Virus record (IMG/VR): IMGVR_UViG_3300022188_000412
Coordinates: 1 to 21,798 of that record
DNA from: a virus
Direction: 5' to 3' (one strand)
DNA length: 21,798 nucleotides
Part shown: positions 13,556-21,299 of the stretch, piece by piece
Layout: each line of letters begins with the position of its first letter
How positions within the stretch are numbered: position 1 is the first letter of the stretch
Made by a program: the position numbers and the translations under genes
Notes under the pieces: model-generated
Told to the model about the DNA's origin: nothing
The model's database searches: none
What the model saw: only the letters and a program-made list of their open reading frames with translations

Positions 13556-14774
13556 AAGATTATGTTCTGATTGGTTTGATAGTTATGTGCATTACTGTCA
13601 TGATTCTGAACCTCCGACAAAGTACCATGAATGGATGGCAGTTTCTATTATATCTTCTGCTTTGCAGCGGAAAAGTAGATTGGTCTGGGGTTCGCTGACT
13701 TTCTATCCTAACTTTTATATCGTATTAGTCTCCCCTCCAGGCAGAGCCCGAAAAGGGACTGCTATGAGTTTCGCTCAGGAATTTATAACCAAGATGAACA
13801 TACCAATGATCAGTGATACTACATCTTTACAGGCTATGATCAGGAGAATGAGTGAGAGCACTAATACAGAGGAATCTTCTGAGGAAGGTTACTTTGAGAG
13901 TCATTCATCTGTAACTGCTTTCTCTCCTGAACTATCTGTCTTTCTTGGTTTCTCTAATAAAGAATTAGTAGCGAGTCTTTGTAACTTCTACGATTGTCTA
14001 AATGTCTTTCGCTACGAAACAATATCGAGGGATGTAGAAGAAGTCATAGGTGTTTTTCTAACTCTGATCGGAGCAACTACTCCTAGCCAGATAAAAGAAT
14101 CTATGTCTATCGATACTATAGGCGCAGGTCTTCCGAGTCGTATCATCTTCGTTTATGAGGAAAAAATACAGCGTCGAGTTGTCTGTCCTTTCTTCACCCT
14201 CTCAGAGGAAGGTAAGAATCTTTATAATAAACTGATAAACGATCTAACCCAAATCAGATCTATGCGAGGCGATTTTAAAATATCCAAAAACTTTCTGACT
14301 CTTTGGACTGAGTGGTATGGGAACTATCCAGAAGACTGTGGGTTAGATCCTCAGTTCTTCGGGGGCTATTGGGAAAGACGTCCGACACATATTTTTAAAC
14401 TATCAATGGTCTTCTCTGCCAGTGAGAGTAATAAGAAAGTAATAACAGCAGGTCATTTGCGAAGAGCTATAAAGCTTTTGGAAGAAACAGAGATTAAAAT
14501 GCCACGTACTTTTCAATTCTCTGGACACTACAGCCAATCTGAAAACATCCAACGCATCATGGCTTATATTAGCGCACAGAAAGAAGTTTATAGAGACGAA
14601 CTTATGCAGAAATTCCTAATGTTCGTTAGCGAATATGAACTGGATAATATTCTAAAAGCTCTCAGGACTGCGAAATTCATAACTGTTTTAGATGGAAAAC
14701 TGGGAAGAACTATTATAAAGCATGTCCCACCCTCCGTTCAAAAATCAAACATAGAGGTGGATATAAATGAATAA
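13545..14774 (+). CDS. DUF3987-like putative P-loop protein (409 aa)
   Basis: A 409-residue protein resembling the DUF3987 group of phage and plasmid proteins, often annotated as primase or helicase-associated. Residues 1-60 include EPPTKYHEWMAVSIIS; a P-loop-like segment SPPGRARKGTA (63-73) occupies the usual Walker A position but is not canonical GxxxxGK[ST]. Central FLTLIGATTPSQIKESMS and GAGLPSRIIFVY (from about 175) are family-like. The C-terminal 70 residues may be a winged helix (ENIQRIMAYISAQKEVYRDEL). Lying directly after the polymerase, it may be the phage's helicase or primase-like replication partner. Catalytic function is not demonstrated by the motifs. Confidence 0.65.
   Translation: MSYKRLCSDWFDSYVHYCHDSEPPTKYHEWMAVSIISSALQRKSRLVWGSLTFYPNFYIVLVSPPGRARKGTAMSFAQEFITKMNIPMISDTTSLQAMIRRMSESTNTEESSEEGYFESHSSVTAFSPELSVFLGFSNKELVASLCNFYDCLNVFRYETISRDVEEVIGVFLTLIGATTPSQIKESMSIDTIGAGLPSRIIFVYEEKIQRRVVCPFFTLSEEGKNLYNKLINDLTQIRSMRGDFKISKNFLTLWTEWYGNYPEDCGLDPQFFGGYWERRPTHIFKLSMVFSASESNKKVITAGHLRRAIKLLEETEIKMPRTFQFSGHYSQSENIQRIMAYISAQKEVYRDELMQKFLMFVSEYELDNILKALRTAKFITVLDGKLGRTIIKHVPPSVQKSNIEVDINE
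14736..14750. repeat. 15-bp palindrome copy 9, degenerate
   Basis: GTTCAAAAATCAAAC, with CCTCC upstream and ATAGAGGTGG downstream. It overlaps the end of the DUF3987-like gene and lies 16 bp before the ATG at 14767. The right arm is mutated, so symmetry is poor, but context matches the other copies. Confidence 0.5.
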
Positions 14775-15075
14775 GATAAAACAAACAGCAACTATTATGC
14801 ATACTCTTTTTTGTGAGAAGGAACATGAAGAAGATATGATGAAATATGAAACGACTGAGAAGTGTCTTTTCTATCTGGAGCAAAGCATAGATCTAACATG
14901 GGAACTTGAAGCTCATCAGGAATGGTTGAAACAGGCTCATATGTTGGTTAAAATATCAGGTCCTATGGATTCAACAGATGTTCTGAAAGATTTGATAAAA
15001 GTTTATAATATAGCAAAACAGTTTAAAAAAATTAACGTAAAGCTTTTAGAATTTTTAAAAATCTTAATAACTTAG
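14767..15075 (+). CDS. Phage hypothetical protein (102 aa)
   Basis: A 102-residue helical protein with the segment MHTLFCEKEHEEDMMKYETT and YYLEQ-like ECLFYLEQSIDLTWELEAHQEWL. This pattern, a short MHTLFC motif then EWLK, recalls an uncharacterised family of phage proteins near replication genes; I know no function. AGAGGTGG lies upstream of the ATG, directly after palindrome copy 9. It overlaps the previous gene by 8 bases. Confidence 0.6.
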   Translation: MNKIKQTATIMHTLFCEKEHEEDMMKYETTEKCLFYLEQSIDLTWELEAHQEWLKQAHMLVKISGPMDSTDVLKDLIKVYNIAKQFKKINVKLLEFLKILIT

Positions 15076-15087
15076 AAAGGAGAAACT

Positions 15088-15258
15088 ATGCCGTTTGATG
15101 AAGACCCACAAGCAACAAGAGAAAGTTATCCCTGTCCTTGTGGAGGAATTGTTATGAAAGATGATGATAAGATGTTCTGGGAATGTGATAGTTGTGATTT
15201 TAGACGCTTAATATTAACAGTGAAAAAAGGAGAATATGACAGATCTAAAAAAACTTAA
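15088..15258 (+). CDS. Small zinc-ribbon protein (56 aa)
   Basis: A 56-residue ORF with AAAGGAG before ATG 15088. Cysteines at 16 and 18 (PCPCGG) and at 33 and 36 (WECDSCDF) form a zinc-ribbon arrangement, with basic residues after it (RRLILTVKKGEYDRSKKT). It resembles small phage zinc-ribbon proteins. It is intact, unlike the two broken cysteine-rich small genes elsewhere in the window. It overlaps the next gene by 23 bases in another frame. Confidence 0.65.
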   Translation: MPFDEDPQATRESYPCPCGGIVMKDDDKMFWECDSCDFRRLILTVKKGEYDRSKKT

Positions 15259-15415
15259 GGCCTTACTACAGAATTTTGGAATTGAATTTGAAGAAGAGAA
15301 TAAACTAATTACTTGTTCTACAGGAGCAAGAAAGATAGAAGGTTACTCATGTTTTTATGTTGAATTTGTTTTTAATAAAAAAGAACAATTTGAAACTATG
15401 GGAATTTATGAATAA
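15236..15415 (+). CDS. Unknown small protein (59 aa)
   Basis: A 59-residue ORF with AAAAAAGGAG before ATG 15236. It begins MTDLKKLKALLQNFGIEFEE and has a compact alpha-beta look (SCFYVEFVFNKKEQFETMGIYE). This short, helix-then-sheet shape is common in small phage adaptor proteins. No family is recognised. It starts inside the zinc-ribbon gene and ends before the gene at 15444. Confidence 0.55.
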   Translation: MTDLKKLKALLQNFGIEFEEENKLITCSTGARKIEGYSCFYVEFVFNKKEQFETMGIYE

Positions 15416-15443
15416 TAATTTACAACAAACTAAAGGAGTCCCA

Positions 15444-15731
15444 ATGAAACTGTTAGACGAAAAAATAAAACAAATTAAGATTTCTCAACGCTCTCAGCAT
15501 TCAGATATAAAAGAAGTTTTAACTGAGATGAATTTTGTTATACAAGAGCTGCAGAGGAGTATTCAACTTCTTCAGGTAGGGACTCATCATCCTATTAAAT
15601 ATGATAAAGCATTACAGAATGTTAAAACTGCTAATGATATTATTCTGCCCGAATCTGAACTAACCGCTATGGAAAAGGCAGAACAAATTAAACAGAAATA
15701 TGCCACTAAAGGAGCAGATAATAATGAATAA
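15444..15731 (+). CDS. Unknown coiled-coil protein (95 aa)
   Basis: The start at ATG 15444 is set by AAAGGAG (15432-15438). Earlier in-frame ATGs at 15357 and 15409 lack a site and would overlap the previous gene. The protein is helical with heptad spacing (residues 1-45, DEKIKQIKISQRSQHSDIKEVL) and is followed by a flexible part. It has no recognised domain. It overlaps the exonuclease gene by 8 bases. Confidence 0.6.
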   Translation: MKLLDEKIKQIKISQRSQHSDIKEVLTEMNFVIQELQRSIQLLQVGTHHPIKYDKALQNVKTANDIILPESELTAMEKAEQIKQKYATKGADNNE

Positions 15732-16314
15732 CCTTTTTATTGATTTTGAAACATCTGGTTTTCCCAGTTCTAAAATCCCTGCTGATCATCCTAAACAGGC
15801 TTGGATTGTTGAGGCTGCTATGATTCTTATGGACGAGCAGAAGATGATAGCAAAGTATTACATGCAGATTCAGGCAGATGGAAGAAGCATTCATCCAGGT
15901 GCTCAAGGAGTTCATGGAATATCTGTTGAACAAACAGAAGCTAATGGAATGCCTGAGTCTATTTTTTGTTTTATCCTTTCCGAGCTCTTGCAGAAAACAG
16001 ATCTTATTATAGGTCATAATGTGCTCTTTGAATATTCTTTTATGAAACTTCTTTTTGAAAAGAACGTATCAGAGCGAGGACTAGAAGCTATTAAAAAACT
16101 GCCTTCTTTCTGTACCATGAAAGAAACTACAGATCTTTGCAAGCTGCCTGGTAGATATGGTAAATATAAGTGGCCTAAACTTACTGAACTCTATGCGTGT
16201 CTTTTTGATAAAGAACTTACAGGCGCTCATAATGCGCTGGTTGATACAGAGGCAACTCAATCTTGTTATAATGTCTTAAATAAAATTAACAGTGGATATA
16301 AAGGAGATATATAA
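15724..16314 (+). CDS. DnaQ-like DEDDh 3'-5' exonuclease
   Basis: A 196-residue DEDDh-type exonuclease. Exo I is FIDFETSG with D7 and E9. Exo II is GHNVLFEYSF, in which E103 replaces the usual metal-binding Asp. Exo III epsilon is AHNALVDTEA with H169 and D174. Length fits a stand-alone proofreading or RNase T-like enzyme. Since the polymerase already has its own exonuclease domain, this one may process RNA, primers or short ends. I start at ATG 15724 (AAAGGAG at 15708-15714) instead of ATG 15700 upstream. The stop overlaps the next ATG (TAATG). Confidence 0.85.
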   Translation: MNNLFIDFETSGFPSSKIPADHPKQAWIVEAAMILMDEQKMIAKYYMQIQADGRSIHPGAQGVHGISVEQTEANGMPESIFCFILSELLQKTDLIIGHNVLFEYSFMKLLFEKNVSERGLEAIKKLPSFCTMKETTDLCKLPGRYGKYKWPKLTELYACLFDKELTGAHNALVDTEATQSCYNVLNKINSGYKGDI

Positions 16315-16817
16315 TGTCAGCACTTAATACGCAAGTCGGGGGAGATCATTATAAAGATTTTGCAATCCAGCCCATTGAATTTAGTATGAAGAATAATCTG
16401 GGTTTTATAGAAGGCGATATTGTTAAGAGGATTTGTAGATATAAAAAAACAGGAACAGGTCTTCAGGATTTAAATAAGATTATTCATGAAGTAGAATTAC
16501 TTAAAGAAATGATATTTGGATCGAAGGGGATTCCTGAAGAACCCTTATATAGAAATGATTCTCTTCCTGCAGAAGAATCAAAAACTCTCTGGGAGTGGCT
16601 AACTGCAGATCTTCAAAAAGGAAAAAAGGAGATTATGTTTTCTTTTATTAAAGAACTTCCCAAAGAAGAAGGTTATAATGAAGTTAAAAAACAAATAGAA
16701 GAAAAGATAGTATCTTCTTTCATAACAGATCTTCTCTTCCTCCTTGATACACGAGTTGAATGGGGAATAAAGGAACTCTATCTTATTATAAGCAGTCTTA
16801 AAAAGAGTAAGTATTAG
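16314..16817 (+). CDS. DUF3310-domain phage protein (167 aa)
   Basis: Residues 6-70 carry the DUF3310 signature: VGGDHYKDFAIQPIEFSMKN, then KRICRYKKTGTGLQDLNKI and HEVELL. This domain is frequent in phage replication modules, sometimes annotated as a nucleotide-kinase-like protein, without a solid function. The remaining 100 residues are an unassigned helical extension (WEWLTADLQKGKKEIMFSF). It is coupled to the exonuclease by TAATG, is the last rightward gene and is followed by a bidirectional terminator. Confidence 0.75.
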   Translation: MSALNTQVGGDHYKDFAIQPIEFSMKNNLGFIEGDIVKRICRYKKTGTGLQDLNKIIHEVELLKEMIFGSKGIPEEPLYRNDSLPAEESKTLWEWLTADLQKGKKEIMFSFIKELPKEEGYNEVKKQIEEKIVSSFITDLLFLLDTRVEWGIKELYLIISSLKKSKY

Positions 16818-16821
16818 TTAA

Positions 16822-16868
16822 AAAGATTCTTTGTTCAATTTTTGAACACAGTTGGACAAAGAATCTTT
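16822..16868. terminator. Bidirectional terminator between convergent operons
   Basis: AAAGATTCTTTG (16822-16833) pairs perfectly with CAAAGAATCTTT (16857-16868), a 12-bp stem. On the minus strand the stem runs into a T5 tract, a good leftward terminator. Rightward the T-run is interrupted (TTTCT). The loop carries palindrome copy 10. Confidence 0.75.
16833..16847. repeat. 15-bp palindrome copy 10, inside terminator loop
   Basis: GTTCAATTTTTGAAC. Its first G is the last base of the terminator stem and the rest lies in the loop. No gene starts after it in either direction, unlike most copies. Confidence 0.8.
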
Positions 16869-16876
16869 CTCCCTAT

Positions 16877-19800
16877 CTATAAACCCTTAACGCCTTTAAT
16901 TCCTCTAGAACGTTTTTTCTTCTTCTCGATGTATCTTCCCAACAGAATATCCGCCGCTGTTCCGTCTGCATCATAAGCTCTATAACCTTTGAGCAGGGTT
17001 GAGAAACCAGGTTGCCCCATAAGTCTTGGAAGAGCGGTCATATCTCCTCCGCCTAATCTCACAAGTTGTTCTGCCACAGCCCCTGTCAACTCACTCTCAT
17101 ATTTATATTTCCCTCCGTAAATAGGAATGAATTCTAATAATTCCAGTGCAGATTCTTTAATCGCTTTAACCTTGTTATCTGTCTGCCCCATAGATTCGTT
17201 ATAAGCTTTGACTGGCTGCGGGATTGGAGAGTTCCAACCTGCTTGATCAAAAGCCTGAGAAATCAGAGTAGAAGAAATAAGCCAAGTCATAATCTTTCTG
17301 ACCTGCTGAGGCTTTGTAATATCTGGATTTCTAATTCCCAGAACATGACGAGACAGATAATCAAAATTTGCAATAGTAAAAGTCTGAAGAGTTGTAATAA
17401 ACTTCCCTTCCGCTGTCCGTTGAATAGGAGCTCTCGCGCTTCTTGCTGCAGAACCCTGGGCTCTCACAACAGCATCATCCGCAAAATCTCGCGCGAAATC
17501 TTGTGTTGCTTTAGCTCGTTTAGATTTATCTAGCTTCTTATATTCTAAACTCTTCTTAAACCTTGATATTCCTTCTGCTTCTGCCGCAAACCAGGTGCCA
17601 TAAGAGACAATAGTATCAGTAAAAGAAAGAGGTAAGATTCCTTTTTGTTTTACCTCTTTACCCACCTTATGTAAAACCTTCCCTGTCTTTCCTGGAAACA
17701 GGGGATAACTATCTGCCGCATCCATAAGAATAGATTCAGGTGTACGAGTAGATAGAATATTAGAAGCCTTTTGAGCTCTTTTTATTTCTTCTGGACTCGT
17801 CAACTTTACACTTCCTTGTGCAAATCTTTTAACACCTACCTCAGCCAGTGTATTATTGAGAGAAGAAAACTGAACTACAGAAGAACGTAAAGCATAAGTC
17901 AGATATGAAACTGCTATATTACTACTAAGCTTAGAAAGAATTCTTCTTGCTCTCGGATTAGTAATAAACATTATAGGTTCTTTTCCCTTCTGATAATCCA
18001 ACCACTCGTTAAGAAAGTTATAAGTATTCGGCGCATTTTTATATAGCTCAAATCTTGGGTGCATTAACTCATGCATATAGGCTAACTTAGAAGTCTTCCC
18101 TATCGCATCTCCTGCAATCATAGCATAGCGTTCGAAATTTCTAAATGCATCGAGCTCCAGATAACCAGGAGTATCTACTCCCCCTCTATGTTTCTCATGC
18201 CCCTTCATACTCGTGGCTCTTCCTGTTCGATCCCGCAAAGAAGGAATTTCACGGATATCTTTTAAACTATCTTGCACCTTCTTATTCTTATCAAACACAG
18301 TTACATTTTTTAACTCTTTCAACTTACTCAGATCATGAGCCCACATAGAGTAATTTATCTCTGCAGGAAAAGCCTCATAACCAGCAGCAACTCGTTCCTT
18401 ATTTATTTTTGGATATAGTTCTTTATAAAGTTTCTGCAATGCATCGTAAACAACTGTCTCTTTCGGAGTTAACTCTGTAACAATATCTACTCCCATGTTT
18501 TTTAATCTAGCCACACCTCCTTCCTGCTGACTGACAGCATAGTTATCAATTCGCTCTGAACTCTTAGCACGTTCAAAAAGAGGAAGAGTTTTCTTCAACG
18601 CATTAGACTGTTTAATCAGATCCACTGATATATCAGAAGCTCTTTTCTCTATCTCGGTTGCTTTTCTATAAAAAAGATTTCGCAATTCTTTCCCTATAGA
18701 AGTAAAAATACCTTCTGAGGTCTGCATATGCCTGACTTTCTCTCCTAATACAGGGGCATTTATATTATGTGCTTGTTCTATAATCCTTGCATCTCCTCGT
18801 TTTACAGCAGGAGCGGTTCTATTTCCGGGGAGTTTCCGTCCTGCTATCAATTGCTCTGGCTTTTGATTCGGTTTCAGCCATTGAGAACTCTGATCGGGCT
18901 CTCCCATAGGAACTGTTTTCTTTCCTATTGTCATATCCAAAATCAGATTAATATTTTCTCTTGATATTCCTTGTGCTTGCAGAAGTTTCTCTGCGTTAAC
19001 TCCTTTGATTTTTCTACTGAGCAAGAAGTCTCTAATCTTTTTAACATCCTTCATATCAAGCGTGATAGAACCTTTTTCATTCCAAGGATTAAAACCCTCT
19101 TCTTCCATCAGATCTTCCCATTTTTCTTTCTTAAACTTAACTTTATCTCCTTCCACCTCTCGCATCTGTTCATCCCATTCTCTTTTAACCTGCTTATTCT
19201 TCGCTTTAATCTGTTCTTTCGTAGGTTTCAAAAGCCATCCTTCTGAATGAGGATCTTTCACAAGCTCTCCTATCAATCCCTGTGCTTCAGCAGAACGTCT
19301 TGCCATGAATTCTGATTTAGCAACTCCTTCTCCCCCTGAAAGTTTTACTGGCTGCTGTCTAGCATGGTACTCTGCCAGGATGTCAGATGTTCCCAGATCT
19401 TTCTTAACAGGTTTTGGTTTCTCTACTCCAGGAAGACGCCCTGTTTCTGGATCTATCTCAAACTCTTTACTCATTCGCTGATTTAGATCTTCTATCGTTT
19501 TTGCCTCTCTTTTCATCTGTTCTTGTAACTTTTGTAAAGAGGAACTATTCTTCCGCTCTGCAATATCGATAGCTCTAATAGATAGTTTTATATCCTCGGG
19601 ATTATAATTAAGGTCTTTCAGATCTTCTTTATAATATTCTTCTTTTTTCAGCTCACTCATAATTTCTTTTCTGGTCTTCTTTGCTTCTAACGCCTGTAAG
19701 ATAGTTTTATATATCCCCATATCTTTGGCAATAGTTAAACCATCTTTAACCTCAGTTATAATATTCTCCTCCATAGAAGCCAGAATATCAGGTTCTATTT

Positions 19801-21298
19801 CTTTCTCTGTTTTATGAACTGTTTTATCTTTTACTTTCTCTTCTGCTCTCTCATCTAATTGTCTCTTATGCTCAGGAACTTCTCCTCGCCTCTCTTTTCC
19901 TTTCTTTATATCTTCTATCGTCATAGGTTTAATCTTCGGTTTATTTATTCTATCTTCTGTTCGCTGCCTAGCCAGAGTTGAATCTTTCTGCTTACTGTCC
20001 CTAACCTTTTTAGCCATATCTGAAAACTCTTTTATTCTCTGAAAAGCTTCTGGTAATTCTACTGGAGGGGCTTCAGGAATCTTAAACGGTTTGTTTGCAA
20101 GAGGTGTCTCAGTATCCAGAACAAGTTCTTGTCTCTGTGTAAGTTCTCGTAGAGCTTCCTGTGCAGATATCTTTTGCTCTCTTCCTTTTTTTAATAGTTG
20201 TTCTGCCAAGCGAAGAGAAGGAGCAGGGGCATCTTCTGGTTTCAGTGTTTCTAAATATTCCTTATAGCGTTCTAGTTTCTGTTGATCAATTCTTTCTTGC
20301 AGTTTCTTATTCGCTTTAACAGATTCTTTTCTTCCTAGATCTAAAATTCGCTGGGCAATAGGATTCAGTTCAGGCGCAGGAGCCTCAGCAAGTTTTATTG
20401 GACGAGTTGCTTCGTGAGGAAGAATTGCTTCTTGTCCTTTTGCCTGTTTCTTCTGCCATATCTCTAACTCATGCAAATTCTCTGCCTGCATGATAGCTTC
20501 TAACTCATCTACTTTCCGCTGAAACCTTGCGTCCAGATCAGAAGGAGTTTTAGATTTTTCTATATCTTTCATAAGATCATTAAGTTCGTTTGCCTTTTCT
20601 TTCATCTTAGGACTTGCAGCTGCTCTTTCTTTAATGGCTTTAGTGACTTTGTTTATCCCTGTCTTTAATTCTTTTGAACAAGCATGCATGAACTTACACA
20701 AGCCAAGAGTCAACACTTGCTCTGAAGCCCAGCCTATATTAGGTCCGTAAAACTCTGTCATATCTTCCCCGATAGCTCTAGGACCTGAGAATAGTTTATG
20801 AAAAAACTCTCCTACATTTTCTGATATCTTCCTCCCCGTTTCAGTTTTAGGCTCTCCTGCAAGACTAGGAAGCCAACCTGCTGCGACTTTTGTTTCAAAA
20901 TGAATTTGTTTAGGAGATATTTTTTGTTCTTTATCTCCCAAAAGATTCAGTGTTTTTAAAGTTCCCATTGCTGTTCCCCCTAAAATCATAGAAGGAATAA
21001 AAGAATAAGCAGCCCAACCAAGCTGACCTATTGCCTCTGCAGTTCCTTGAACTCCTTCTACCGCTTTCTCCGCCGTCAGATCTCCTTTCATATCTCCCAA
21101 CCATTTCGTAGCCTGAGAAGGTTTAGAAATAGTTTGTGCTTTATTTTCTGCTTCCATCTCTCCTAGCCAATTACTTTCTATAGGAGAAGATTCTGGTATA
21201 GAAGAAATCTGTTCATCTGCGTTCAATTTTTGAACAAAGTTTAAATCTTCCTCTTCTCCCGTTTGATTCTGTTTATTCATTTCTTCTAACCAATTCAT
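16877..21298 (-). CDS. Giant virion/polyvalent-type protein (1473 aa)
   Basis: A 1473-residue protein. The N-terminus has three short copies WLEEM (3-7), WLGEM (44-48) and WLGDM (66-70), then hydrophobic stretches near 85-115 and 184-206. Residues about 210-800 are Lys/Glu-rich, with degenerate repeats beginning EAPAPEL (304), DAPAPSL (355) and EAPPVEL (408). The C-terminal 600 residues resemble regions of large phage proteins called internal virion or large polyvalent proteins (FERYAMIAGDAIGKTSKLAY; RSSVVQFSSLNNTLAEVG), with a hydrophobic segment near 1333-1352. No enzyme motif is visible. It is probably a packaged, DNA-ejection-related protein. AAAGGA precedes its ATG. Confidence 0.6.
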   Translation of the reverse strand: MNWLEEMNKQNQTGEEEDLNFVQKLNADEQISSIPESSPIESNWLGEMEAENKAQTISKPSQATKWLGDMKGDLTAEKAVEGVQGTAEAIGQLGWAAYSFIPSMILGGTAMGTLKTLNLLGDKEQKISPKQIHFETKVAAGWLPSLAGEPKTETGRKISENVGEFFHKLFSGPRAIGEDMTEFYGPNIGWASEQVLTLGLCKFMHACSKELKTGINKVTKAIKERAAASPKMKEKANELNDLMKDIEKSKTPSDLDARFQRKVDELEAIMQAENLHELEIWQKKQAKGQEAILPHEATRPIKLAEAPAPELNPIAQRILDLGRKESVKANKKLQERIDQQKLERYKEYLETLKPEDAPAPSLRLAEQLLKKGREQKISAQEALRELTQRQELVLDTETPLANKPFKIPEAPPVELPEAFQRIKEFSDMAKKVRDSKQKDSTLARQRTEDRINKPKIKPMTIEDIKKGKERRGEVPEHKRQLDERAEEKVKDKTVHKTEKEIEPDILASMEENIITEVKDGLTIAKDMGIYKTILQALEAKKTRKEIMSELKKEEYYKEDLKDLNYNPEDIKLSIRAIDIAERKNSSSLQKLQEQMKREAKTIEDLNQRMSKEFEIDPETGRLPGVEKPKPVKKDLGTSDILAEYHARQQPVKLSGGEGVAKSEFMARRSAEAQGLIGELVKDPHSEGWLLKPTKEQIKAKNKQVKREWDEQMREVEGDKVKFKKEKWEDLMEEEGFNPWNEKGSITLDMKDVKKIRDFLLSRKIKGVNAEKLLQAQGISRENINLILDMTIGKKTVPMGEPDQSSQWLKPNQKPEQLIAGRKLPGNRTAPAVKRGDARIIEQAHNINAPVLGEKVRHMQTSEGIFTSIGKELRNLFYRKATEIEKRASDISVDLIKQSNALKKTLPLFERAKSSERIDNYAVSQQEGGVARLKNMGVDIVTELTPKETVVYDALQKLYKELYPKINKERVAAGYEAFPAEINYSMWAHDLSKLKELKNVTVFDKNKKVQDSLKDIREIPSLRDRTGRATSMKGHEKHRGGVDTPGYLELDAFRNFERYAMIAGDAIGKTSKLAYMHELMHPRFELYKNAPNTYNFLNEWLDYQKGKEPIMFITNPRARRILSKLSSNIAVSYLTYALRSSVVQFSSLNNTLAEVGVKRFAQGSVKLTSPEEIKRAQKASNILSTRTPESILMDAADSYPLFPGKTGKVLHKVGKEVKQKGILPLSFTDTIVSYGTWFAAEAEGISRFKKSLEYKKLDKSKRAKATQDFARDFADDAVVRAQGSAARSARAPIQRTAEGKFITTLQTFTIANFDYLSRHVLGIRNPDITKPQQVRKIMTWLISSTLISQAFDQAGWNSPIPQPVKAYNESMGQTDNKVKAIKESALELLEFIPIYGGKYKYESELTGAVAEQLVRLGGGDMTALPRLMGQPGFSTLLKGYRAYDADGTAADILLGRYIEKKKKRSRGIKGVKGL
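21221..21235. repeat. 15-bp palindrome copy 11, inside coding sequence
   Basis: GTTCAATTTTTGAAC, followed by AAAG as in intergenic copies. It lies near the 5' end of the giant minus-strand gene, at codons about 22-26 (VQKLN), between the first two WLxxM motifs. Confidence 0.8.
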
Positions 21299-21299
21299 A

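Noticed and set aside
15357-15443. ATG 15357 as start of the gene ending at 15731
   Set aside because: No ribosome binding site and deep overlap with the previous gene; AAAGGAG fits ATG 15444.
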